From: Lachnospiraceae bacterium | GTDB lineage: Bacteria > Bacillota > Clostridia > Lachnospirales > Lachnospiraceae | Direction of reading: 5' to 3' | Assembly (NCBI GenBank): GCA_024696005.1 | Contig: JAILHF010000051.1 | Location: forward strand, 62,001-126,000 | DNA length: 64,000 nucleotides | In this document: positions 56,673-64,000 of the stretch, in pieces | How positions within the stretch are numbered: the first letter of the stretch is position 1 | Layout: each line of letters starts with the position of its first letter | The notes under the pieces: model-generated | Databases searched by the model: none | The model's input: only the letters and a program-made list of their open reading frames with translations | What the model was told of the DNA's origin: nothing | Program-made: the position numbers and the translations under genes

Positions 56673-56894
56673 ATGACAATGGAAGAGCGCATAGCGCGCA
56701 TTAACGAACTGTATCATTTGTCACAGGAGAGGGAATTGACCGATCTGGAAAAAATGGAGCAGAAGATCCTGCGCAAGGAATACATCGATGCCGTGCGCGG
56801 AAACCTCCGTTCGCAGCTTGACCGGATCGACATCGTGGAAAAAGACGGAAGCATCACCAATCTGGGAGAAAAGTATGGCAATCGCAATGAATAA
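56673..56894 (+). CDS. DUF896 (UPF0291) small protein
   Basis: The 73-residue protein matches the DUF896 family of small helical Firmicutes proteins (YnzC-like): IARINELYHLSQERELTDLE, EKMEQKILRKEYIDAVRGN and a C-terminal VEKDGSITNLG. Its role is unknown. It starts 3 nt after proB. Its last 20 bp overlap the next gene, so it is translationally linked to both. Confidence 0.92.
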   Translation: MTMEERIARINELYHLSQERELTDLEKMEQKILRKEYIDAVRGNLRSQLDRIDIVEKDGSITNLGEKYGNRNE

Positions 56895-57453
56895 ACAGAT
56901 GCTCCGCAAAGAGTATCTGAAAAGAAGGGATCATCAGACCGAGACCGAAAGAAAAGAGAGATCCGCAGCCATCGCCAAAGCGGTTTTCTCCATAGAGCTG
57001 GTGGTCCAGGCCGAAGACCTGCTCCTTTATGCCGATTTCGGCTCGGAAGTCCAGACGGAGCAGATCTTCAACACTGCCAGACGCATGCGGAAACGCATTT
57101 ATTACCCTAAGGTGGAAGGAAACGAACTCAGCTTCTACCGTGTGGAGGATCTTTCCGAATTGCGGGTCGGTTTCAAAGGCATACAGGAACCGTTCATGCT
57201 CCGCCATACCGGAGGGGACTGGATCTATGCGGCCGTTGCGATCGTCCCGGCGACCGTGCTGGGAAGGGACGGATACCGCCTTGGATACGGAAGGGGCTTT
57301 TATGACCGTTTCCTGTCCCGCTACCCATCGATCTTCAAGCTGGGCATCGGCTATCAGGTGCAGCTTGCGGAAAAGGTCCCGCACGATTCACGCGATGTGC
57401 GGCTTAACGGGATCATCACGGAAGAGGAACAGCTCTTCTTCCAGAAAAACTAA
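56875..57453 (+). CDS. 5-formyltetrahydrofolate cyclo-ligase
   Basis: The enzyme converts 5-formyl-THF to methenyl-THF with ATP. The 192-residue product has the N-terminal basic MNKQMLRKEYLKRRD and the family motif GRDGYRLGYGRGFYDRFL with the preceding VPATVLG. The ATG at 56875 is chosen because GGGAGAA lies 5 nt before it inside the DUF896 gene; ATG 56887 is an alternative. With fhs at 41487 it is the second one-carbon folate gene in the window. Confidence 0.94.
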   Translation: MAIAMNKQMLRKEYLKRRDHQTETERKERSAAIAKAVFSIELVVQAEDLLLYADFGSEVQTEQIFNTARRMRKRIYYPKVEGNELSFYRVEDLSELRVGFKGIQEPFMLRHTGGDWIYAAVAIVPATVLGRDGYRLGYGRGFYDRFLSRYPSIFKLGIGYQVQLAEKVPHDSRDVRLNGIITEEEQLFFQKN

Positions 57454-57465
57454 GGAGGTTTCCGA

Positions 57466-58713
57466 ATGGAGCTTACAGAACTCTGCACACGCGCAAAAGA
57501 GGCAAAATATAAAGTGGCGGCCCTGGACCTGGAGAGCAGGAACCGTGCGCTTCTGCGCATCGCCGACCTTTTGAATGAACAGCACGAAAGCCTGATCCTG
57601 GCTAATGCCGGGGATATCGCCGCTGCGACGGCAAAAGGGATGAGCATTCCCATGGTCGACCGTCTGCGACTCACGAAGGAACGCATCGCCGCTATCAGCG
57701 AAGGCATGCGTCAGGTGGCTGCCCTTCCGGACCCGCTGGCGGAAGTGCTGGAGGAGTGGGAACGGCCCAACGGCCTGCGCCTGAAGAAGGTGCGGGTGCC
57801 CCTGGGCGTGATCGGGATCATCTACGAATCCCGTCCCAATGTAACGGTGGATGCCTTTGCGCTCTGCTTCAAGTCCGGCAATGCCGTGATCCTGAAGGGC
57901 GGCAGTGACGCCCTTCATTCCAACAAGGCGATCTGCGCCGTGATCCGGCAGGGGCTGGAGGAGTGCGGCATCGATCCGGATGTGATCGCCCTGATCGAGG
58001 ATTCCGACCGGGAAACGACCAAAAAGTTCATGCAGATGTACGGCTATGTGGATGTTCTGATCCCCCGCGGGTCTGCGGGACTGATCCGCAGCGTGGTGGA
58101 AAACAGCCGCATCCCCGTGATCGAGACCGGGGCCGGCAACTGCCATGTATACGTGGATGCCGCGGCCGATCCGAAAAAGGCAAAGGACATCATCATCAAT
58201 GCAAAGACCCAGCGCCTGGGCGTCTGTAACGCCTGCGAATCGCTGGTGATCCACGAGAGCGTTCGCGAGAGCATCTTCCCCATGATCGCAGCAGCCCTTC
58301 ATGACAAGAGTGTGGAAGTGCGCGGGGACGAAGAGGCCCGTCTTGCGGCTCCCGAAATCGTGGTGGAGGCCTCGGAAGAGGACTTCGCAAAGGAATACCT
58401 GGATCTTCTGATCTCCGTAAAGACCGTAAAGAGTGTCGAGGAAGCGATCGAGCATATCAACCGCCATTCCACGCACCATTCCGAAGCCATCATCACGGAA
58501 GATCCCGTGGCGGCGGAGAAGTTCTTAAACGGCGTGGACAGCGCCTGTGTTTATGTGAATGCGTCCACGCGCTTTACCGACGGCTTTGAGTTCGGCTTCG
58601 GGGCCGAGATCGGGATCAGCACCCAGATGCTTCACGCCAGAGGGCCCATGGGCTTAAAGGAGCTGACTTCCTATAAATACAAGATCTACGGAAACGGGCA
58701 GGTGCGGGGATGA
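57466..58713 (+). CDS. proA: Glutamate-5-semialdehyde dehydrogenase
   Basis: ProA reduces glutamyl-5-phosphate with NADPH to the semialdehyde, the second step of proline synthesis. The 415-residue product has the aldehyde-dehydrogenase-like core with VPLGVIGIIYESRPNVTVDA, LKGGSDALHSN and the catalytic cysteine region LGVCNACESLVIH, and the late STRFTDGFEFGFGAEIG. AAGGAGG precedes the ATG. It is separated from proB by DUF896 and the folate enzyme, and overlaps miaB by 4 bp. Confidence 0.97.
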   Translation: MELTELCTRAKEAKYKVAALDLESRNRALLRIADLLNEQHESLILANAGDIAAATAKGMSIPMVDRLRLTKERIAAISEGMRQVAALPDPLAEVLEEWERPNGLRLKKVRVPLGVIGIIYESRPNVTVDAFALCFKSGNAVILKGGSDALHSNKAICAVIRQGLEECGIDPDVIALIEDSDRETTKKFMQMYGYVDVLIPRGSAGLIRSVVENSRIPVIETGAGNCHVYVDAAADPKKAKDIIINAKTQRLGVCNACESLVIHESVRESIFPMIAAALHDKSVEVRGDEEARLAAPEIVVEASEEDFAKEYLDLLISVKTVKSVEEAIEHINRHSTHHSEAIITEDPVAAEKFLNGVDSACVYVNASTRFTDGFEFGFGAEIGISTQMLHARGPMGLKELTSYKYKIYGNGQVRG

Positions 58714-60161
58714 GCCTTCTCGGAACGGATTACAGTGCCTACACAAGCACGGATCGCCTTCCTTCCGCGGAAGAGCTTGCCAGGCAGGAGGAGATGATCG
58801 GCCGGGCAGGAGAGCTGGTGCTTGGGCTGAAAGAAAAGCTGGGACGCGTTCCCACGGCCTGCGTCGTGACCTTCGGCTGCCAGATGAACGCGAGGGATTC
58901 CGAAAAGCTCTGCGGCATCCTGGAACGCTGCGGTTATGCGCTCAGTGAGGATGAGGAGGCGGATCTGGTCCTTTACAACACCTGCACGGTAAGGGATAAC
59001 GCGAACCAGCGCGTTTACGGACGCCTGGGGCATCTGCATGCCATGAAGAAGAAGCATCCCGAAAAGCGGATCGCGCTCTGCGGCTGCATGGTGCAGGAAC
59101 CGTCGGTGATCGAGCGCATCACCACGACCATGCCTTTTGTGGATCTGATCTTCGGAACCCATAATATCTATAAATTTCCCGAGCTTTTGGTCCGCATGCT
59201 GGAAGCGGACCACATGATCGTGGATGTCTGGAAGGACACACCCGAGATCGTGGAGGATCTGCCGGTCAAGCGCAAGTACGCTTTCAAATCCGGCGTCAAC
59301 ATCATGTTCGGCTGCAACAATTTCTGCACCTACTGCATCGTGCCTTATGTGCGCGGGCGGGAGCGGAGCCGCGCCTCGAAAGACATCCTGCGCGAAGTGG
59401 AGAGGCTCGCCGCGGACGGCGTGAGCGAAGTGATGCTCCTTGGGCAGAATGTGAATTCCTACGGAAAAGGGCTGGAAGGGGAGGTCAGTTTCCCGCAGCT
59501 GCTCAAAGAAGTGGAAAAGGTGGATGGCATACGGCGCATCCGTTTCATGACTTCGCATCCGAAGGATCTTTCCCCGGAGCTGATCGAGGTCATGGCCGCG
59601 TCGGAAAAGATCTGCAGCCATCTGCATCTTCCCGTGCAGAGCGGGAGCAGCCGCGTTCTGAAGATGATGAACCGCTGCTATGACCGGGAAGGCTACATGG
59701 ATCTGCTTGCGCGCCTGAAAGACGCGATGCCCGACCTTTCGGTAACGACCGATATCATTGTCGGATTTCCCGGGGAGACGCCGGAGGACATCGAGGAGAC
59801 CATCTCTCTGGTACGGGAAGCGCAATACGATAACGCTTTTACCTTTATCTATTCGCCGCGCACCGGCACACCGGCTGCATCCATGCCGCGCTGCATGTCG
59901 GATGAGGAGATAAAGGACGGCTTTGAACGCCTGCTTTCGGTCGTTCAGGAGACGGCACGCATGCGGGTAAGGCGTTTTGAAGGACGCACCGAAGAAGCGC
60001 TTGTGGAAGGGATGAACGATCAGGACCCGGCCATGGTCACGGGAAGGCTTGGCAGCAACCTGCTCGTGCATTTTGCCGGAGACGAAAGCATGATCGGGAA
60101 GTATTATCCCGTAAAGCTCAGGGAGAATAAAGGTTTTTACTTTGTCGGAGAACGGGAATAG
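58710..60161 (+). CDS. miaB: tRNA-2-methylthio-N6-dimethylallyladenosine synthase MiaB
   Basis: MiaB adds a methylthio group to i6A37 of tRNAs reading UNN codons. The 483-residue protein has the N-terminal cluster-binding cysteines (TFGCQMNARDSEK, NTCTVRDNA, CGCMVQ) and the radical-SAM motif FGCNNFCTYCIVPYVRGRER. The later PVQSGSSRVLKMMNR and a C-terminal TRAM domain are also present. About 45 residues precede the first cysteine, common in Firmicutes. It overlaps proA (ATGA) and is 2 nt from mutS; miaB-mutS adjacency is frequent. Confidence 0.97.
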   Translation: MSLLGTDYSAYTSTDRLPSAEELARQEEMIGRAGELVLGLKEKLGRVPTACVVTFGCQMNARDSEKLCGILERCGYALSEDEEADLVLYNTCTVRDNANQRVYGRLGHLHAMKKKHPEKRIALCGCMVQEPSVIERITTTMPFVDLIFGTHNIYKFPELLVRMLEADHMIVDVWKDTPEIVEDLPVKRKYAFKSGVNIMFGCNNFCTYCIVPYVRGRERSRASKDILREVERLAADGVSEVMLLGQNVNSYGKGLEGEVSFPQLLKEVEKVDGIRRIRFMTSHPKDLSPELIEVMAASEKICSHLHLPVQSGSSRVLKMMNRCYDREGYMDLLARLKDAMPDLSVTTDIIVGFPGETPEDIEETISLVREAQYDNAFTFIYSPRTGTPAASMPRCMSDEEIKDGFERLLSVVQETARMRVRRFEGRTEEALVEGMNDQDPAMVTGRLGSNLLVHFAGDESMIGKYYPVKLRENKGFYFVGERE

Positions 60162-60163
60162 AG

Positions 60164-62830
60164 ATGGAGATCGATCTGGAAAAAGTAACGCCGATGATGG
60201 CGAAATATCTTGAGACGAAAGAGGAATACAAGGATTGTATTCTTTTTTACCGTCTGGGCGATTTTTACGAGATGTTCTTTGAAGACGCCGAGACCGTTTC
60301 AAGGGAGCTGGAACTGACGCTGACCGGAAAAAGCTGCGGGCTCGATGAAAGGGCTCCGATGTGCGGTGTTCCTTACCATGCGGTGGATACCTATCTGAAC
60401 CAGCTTGTCGAAAAAGGCTACAAGGTGGCGATCTGCGAACAGGTGGAGGATCCCAAGCTTGCCAAGGGGCTTGTAAAGCGCGAGGTGACGCGCGTTGTCA
60501 CGCCCGGTACCAACATGAGCGCGGCCGGTCTGGATGAAAGCCGGAACCGTTTCCTGATGAGCATTTATTCCGCAGCGTCCAGGATCGGCATGTCGTTCTG
60601 CGACATTTCCACCGGGGAATTCTTCCTGACGGAATGCGAGGATGAGAGCAAGCTCTGTGACGAGATCCAGAAGCTCTCTCCTGTGGAGGTCATCTGCAAT
60701 GACACGCTCATGCTGAGCTTCCCCGCGGTGGGAGCCCTGAAGGATCGCATGGGCTTTGCGCTCTATGAACCGGGCGACTGGTATTTCGATGCGCAGGATG
60801 CCGAAAAGACTTTGCTTAAGCATTTCAAGGTGGCATCGCCCTCGGCGCTAGGCATCACGGATTTCCTTTCGGGCAGCATTGCCGCAGGGGCTCTGCTGCA
60901 ATATCTCTATGATACGCAGAAGATCCCGCTTCACCACATCACGGCCCTGCATCCCTATACGGGAAGCCGCTACATGCTGCTGGATTCCTTTACGAGACGC
61001 AATCTGGAGCTGTGCGAGACCATGCGGGAAAAGCAGAAGCGCGGAACGCTCTTCTGGGTACTGGACCGCACGCGTACTGCCATGGGCGCCCGCATGCTGC
61101 GGGGCGACATCGAGCAGCCCCTGGTGGAAGAGGATGCGATCGTTGCGCGTCTGGATGCCGTGGAGGAGCTTTGCAAAAAAGCCGTGGACCGTGACGAGAT
61201 CCGCGAATACCTGAATGCCGTATACGACCTGGAACGCCTCATGGCGAGGGTCAGTTACCATACCATATCTCCGCGTGACATGATCGCGCTGCGCAATTCC
61301 CTGAACATGCTGCCGCCCGTGAAGCAGCTGCTGGCGGGAATGGAGGCTTCGGCGCTTCGGGGGCTTTATGAAGGGCTCGACGAACTTGCCGACCTGGCCA
61401 ATGCCATCGAGGAGACCATCATCGAGGAACCGCCCCTGACGATCCGGGAAGGCGGGATCATAAAGGACGGCTTCGATCCCGACATCGACAAGCTTCGGAA
61501 AGCAAAGACCGAAGGAAAGACCTGGCTCGCGCAGCTTGAGGCCGAGGAACGTGAGCGCAGCGGGATCAAGAATCTGAAGGTCCGTTACAACAAGGTTTTC
61601 GGTTATTATCTGGAAGTGACCAATTCCTACAAGGACATGGTACCGGACGATTATGTTCGCAAGCAGACCCTGGCGAATGCCGAGCGCTATATCACGCCGC
61701 GCTTAAAGGAACTGGAAGACATGGTCCTTAACGCTGAGGACAAGCTTTCGACGCTGGAATATGATGCATTCTGTGCCCTTCGGGATTCGCTGGAGGCCAA
61801 TCTGCTTCGCATCCAGGAAAGTGCACGCGTCATCGCCCGTCTGGATGTTTTTGCTTCGCTTTCCCTGGTGGCGGAACAGAACCATTACGTGAGACCGAAG
61901 CTGAACAAACGCTCGACGATCGAGATCAAGGGCGGGCGCCATCCCGTGGTGGAACGCATGATCCCGAACGACATGTTCATCGATAACGATACCTTCCTCG
62001 ATAACAAGAAGAACTGCATCAGCATCATCACCGGTCCGAACATGGCCGGAAAGTCGACCTACATGCGGCAGGTCGCGCTGATCTCGCTGATGTTTCAGAT
62101 GGGAAGCTTTGTACCGGCCAGGGAAGCATCGCTGTGCGTGGTCGACCGCATCTTCACACGTGTGGGTGCTTCGGATGATCTGGCCAGCGGCCAGTCGACC
62201 TTCATGATCGAGATGAACGAGGTCGCGAACATTCTGAAAAACGCCACGCCGGATTCGCTGCTGATCCTGGATGAGATCGGACGCGGCACTTCGACCTTCG
62301 ACGGGCTTTCCATTGCCTGGGCCGTGATCGAACACATCAGCAATAAAAAGCTGCTCGGCGCCAAGACGCTTTTCGCCACGCATTATCACGAGCTGACCGA
62401 GCTGGAAGGCAAGATGGATAACGTCAATAACTACTGCATCGCCGTGAAGGAAAAAGGCGACGATATCGTTTTCCTCAGGAAGATCATTCCCGGCGGCGCG
62501 GACAAGAGCTACGGGATACAGGTGGCAAGGCTGGCCGGCGTGCCGCAGGAGGTCTGCGACAGGGCGGCACAGATCGTTCTGCAGCTTCTTGACAACGACA
62601 TCACCGAGAAGATACAGCAGATCGCGATCCCGGCCGGAGGAAAAAAAGCGGAGGTCCATACCTACGACGATGTGGAACTCGGGCAGATGAGCTTTTTTGA
62701 TACCACATCGGACGCGGATATCCTTGAGGAACTTAAGGAACTGGAGATCACGACGCTGACGCCGCTGGAGGCGCTGAATACGCTTTACCATCTGCAGAGC
62801 AAGCTGAAGAACCGTTATCGAAAGGATTGA
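60164..62830 (+). CDS. mutS: DNA mismatch repair protein MutS
   Basis: The 888-residue protein recognises base mismatches. The N-terminal mismatch-binding domain has KDCILFYRLGDFYEMFFEDA, which includes the Phe-x-Glu-type contact, and there are central lever and clamp domains. The ATPase has Walker A TGPNMAGKSTYMRQVA (about 623-638), LILDEIGRGTSTFDG and the ATHYHELTELE segment. No mutL follows within the window; a Pro-rich gene lies there instead. The start is 2 nt after miaB with little ribosome site of its own, so translation is probably coupled. Confidence 0.97.
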   Translation: MEIDLEKVTPMMAKYLETKEEYKDCILFYRLGDFYEMFFEDAETVSRELELTLTGKSCGLDERAPMCGVPYHAVDTYLNQLVEKGYKVAICEQVEDPKLAKGLVKREVTRVVTPGTNMSAAGLDESRNRFLMSIYSAASRIGMSFCDISTGEFFLTECEDESKLCDEIQKLSPVEVICNDTLMLSFPAVGALKDRMGFALYEPGDWYFDAQDAEKTLLKHFKVASPSALGITDFLSGSIAAGALLQYLYDTQKIPLHHITALHPYTGSRYMLLDSFTRRNLELCETMREKQKRGTLFWVLDRTRTAMGARMLRGDIEQPLVEEDAIVARLDAVEELCKKAVDRDEIREYLNAVYDLERLMARVSYHTISPRDMIALRNSLNMLPPVKQLLAGMEASALRGLYEGLDELADLANAIEETIIEEPPLTIREGGIIKDGFDPDIDKLRKAKTEGKTWLAQLEAEERERSGIKNLKVRYNKVFGYYLEVTNSYKDMVPDDYVRKQTLANAERYITPRLKELEDMVLNAEDKLSTLEYDAFCALRDSLEANLLRIQESARVIARLDVFASLSLVAEQNHYVRPKLNKRSTIEIKGGRHPVVERMIPNDMFIDNDTFLDNKKNCISIITGPNMAGKSTYMRQVALISLMFQMGSFVPAREASLCVVDRIFTRVGASDDLASGQSTFMIEMNEVANILKNATPDSLLILDEIGRGTSTFDGLSIAWAVIEHISNKKLLGAKTLFATHYHELTELEGKMDNVNNYCIAVKEKGDDIVFLRKIIPGGADKSYGIQVARLAGVPQEVCDRAAQIVLQLLDNDITEKIQQIAIPAGGKKAEVHTYDDVELGQMSFFDTTSDADILEELKELEITTLTPLEALNTLYHLQSKLKNRYRKD

Positions 62831-62855
62831 TGAACGGATCGAAATGTGATAAAAT
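62827..62855 (+). promoter_or_regulatory. Promoter of the terminal Pro/Ala-rich gene
   Basis: TTGATG (62827-62832, overlapping the mutS stop), a 17-bp spacer ending in TGA (extended -10) and TAAAAT (62850-62855). Confidence 0.65.
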
Positions 62856-62888
62856 GTACGTGGATCTGTTGTTCGGAGAGGTGAGAAC

Positions 62889-64000
62889 ATGGCACTGTTT
62901 AATCGATTGAAATCCAACGGCCAACCTGCCGGTCAACCCGTCAGTACACCGATCGCGGCACCCAAAGAGCCTGCCGTCGAGGAACTGCCGGAACTTGATT
63001 TTCTGAAGAATGCCCCCGAACCGTCGCCGGAGGCGGCTGCACCTGCGCCTGTGCCCGCCGGCTACGTGTCCGAGCCGATCCCCGCGCTGCCGGGGGTGGG
63101 AAATCCGCAGGTCAATACGTCTGCGGGCGCTCCGTCGGCTAATCCGTCGGTCAATCCGTCATCGGATTCCCCGGCCAGGGTCACGCCGGCCAAGCCTGTT
63201 TCGGTTTCTCCCGTGCTCAAGGATACGCAGGTATCGGCAGTACTGGATACCCAATATACAACGATGGATCCGCTCACGGCGGAAGTGAAATATGCCAGCC
63301 CGACGGCGCAGAGCCTGATGCGCGCCGCGGAGGAAGGGCTGGATGCGGCACCGGCAGGAACAGCAGCTCCTTCCGGACCTGCTTCGGCTTTCTTAAGGAG
63401 AGTTTCCGGACCTGCAGGAACGGCGACGCCTTCCGGGCCCGCTTCGGCTTTCCTTGCCGGAAGCGCAGCAACGGCCCCTCAGCCTGCTCCGGCATTGTCG
63501 GCGCAGATCCCCACGCCGGCTGTGCATTCGACGGCTGCAGTGGAGTTTCACAGTTCTGCGCCCACATCAAATACGACTTTGCCGCGTTCGGGCCCGGCGG
63601 TAGCAAGACCCGTCCCGACGTCGGCCACGCATCTTCAGGCTGCGCCTGCACAGGCTATCGTCATGTCTGCTCCGGAAAGCAAGACGGCGCCTGCCGTACA
63701 GGCTCCGGCGGAAAATGCAGCACAGCCTGCTTCGGAAGAAGCGAAAAGCGCAGCTCCCGAAAAGAAAGAAAGCAAGCCCGACGTTCCGGTAAAGCGTACC
63801 AGTACGTTGTTTGCTTCCGTCATGATGCCGGTCGGAAACGATCCCGAAACATCCGCCGATAAGAAGGCGGAGAGCGAAGCTGCTGCCGGGCCGGCAGCCG
63901 AAAAGCCGGCAGAAGAAGCGAAACCCGCCGAAGAAGCAAAGCCTGCAGAGGCAGCCACTCCCGCAGCGGAAGAAGCAAAGCCTGCAGAGGCAGCTGTTTC
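62889..64000 (+). CDS. Pro/Ala-rich low-complexity protein (3' end outside window)
   Basis: The frame is open from the ATG at 62889 to the window end, about 370 residues, with no stop. GGAGAGGTG lies 5 nt before the ATG and a promoter is present. The N-terminus MALFNRLKSNGQPAGQPV is followed by PELDFLKNAPEPSP, then low-complexity Pro, Ala, Ser and later Glu/Lys repeats (EEAKPAEEAKPAE, and APSGPASAFL twice). There is no signal peptide or helix so far. It resembles the protein at 37060 in composition and in a DFLK motif near the start. I do not recognise a family. A folded C-terminal domain may lie outside the window. Confidence 0.8.
   Translation, partial: MALFNRLKSNGQPAGQPVSTPIAAPKEPAVEELPELDFLKNAPEPSPEAAAPAPVPAGYVSEPIPALPGVGNPQVNTSAGAPSANPSVNPSSDSPARVTPAKPVSVSPVLKDTQVSAVLDTQYTTMDPLTAEVKYASPTAQSLMRAAEEGLDAAPAGTAAPSGPASAFLRRVSGPAGTATPSGPASAFLAGSAATAPQPAPALSAQIPTPAVHSTAAVEFHSSAPTSNTTLPRSGPAVARPVPTSATHLQAAPAQAIVMSAPESKTAPAVQAPAENAAQPASEEAKSAAPEKKESKPDVPVKRTSTLFASVMMPVGNDPETSADKKAESEAAAGPAAEKPAEEAKPAEEAKPAEAATPAAEEAKPAEAAV

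Overview
The window is a gene-dense stretch of chromosome with 43 protein genes, one tRNA and no gap over 150 bases. Gene content and order fit a Gram-positive Clostridia of the Lachnospiraceae type. Evidence includes clear Shine-Dalgarno sites, sigma-A promoters (often with an extended -10), a phoH-ybeY locus, an ACT/UPF0210 pair, a large FtsA-like protein beside walJ, and long secreted proteins with Ig-like and chitobiase-type domains. This placement is an inference; no rRNA is present. There are no insertion sequences, phage genes, CRISPR arrays or other clear signs of recent transfer.

Layout. Positions 1-5.1 kb hold the end of ychF, then lgt, a secreted NlpC/P60 hydrolase with a WalR-like box, and a YfhO-type membrane protein. 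On the minus strand, 5.1-9.0 kb is an MBOAT / SGNH-like / YdjC set for modifying a glycan. tRNA-Leu(CAA), polA and coaE follow. At 12.6-17.2 kb a GT-C-like membrane protein diverges from a secreted beta-helix protein. At 17.3-22.0 kb lie an FtsA-like ATPase, walJ, an ACT-domain protein and UPF0210.

From 22.1 to 34.7 kb are three large exported protease-family proteins: a subtilase with every catalytic residue replaced, a C1 cysteine protease with its active site intact, and a membrane-anchored M3-type metallopeptidase with an intact HExxH. The single minus-strand gene tmcAL sits among them. From 34.8 to 45.9 kb run hpf, yebC, a GtrB/CsbB-type glycosyltransferase, a Pro-rich protein, ftsK, fhs, a zinc-ribbon membrane protein, a small membrane protein and rlmH, with convergent rsmF. 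From 47.4 kb to the end is a tightly packed plus-strand run: pdp, phoH, a degenerate PgpH-like protein, ybeY, a MOP-type flippase, two flavoproteins, proB, a DUF896 gene, 5-formyl-THF cyclo-ligase, proA, miaB, mutS and a second Pro/Ala-rich protein cut by the window end.

Most notable: (1) a pseudo-subtilase in which the Asp, His, Ser and oxyanion Asn positions read Gly, Asp, Asn and Asp; (2) a PgpH-like protein at the normal c-di-AMP phosphodiesterase locus that has lost every recognisable HD-domain metal ligand; (3) two RNA-modification genes, tmcAL and rsmF, whose promoters place the -10 exactly 7 nt before the ATG with no ribosome binding site, predicting leaderless mRNAs; and (4) an exported M3 metallopeptidase with a long Gln/Pro repeat tail predicted to lie in the cytoplasm.
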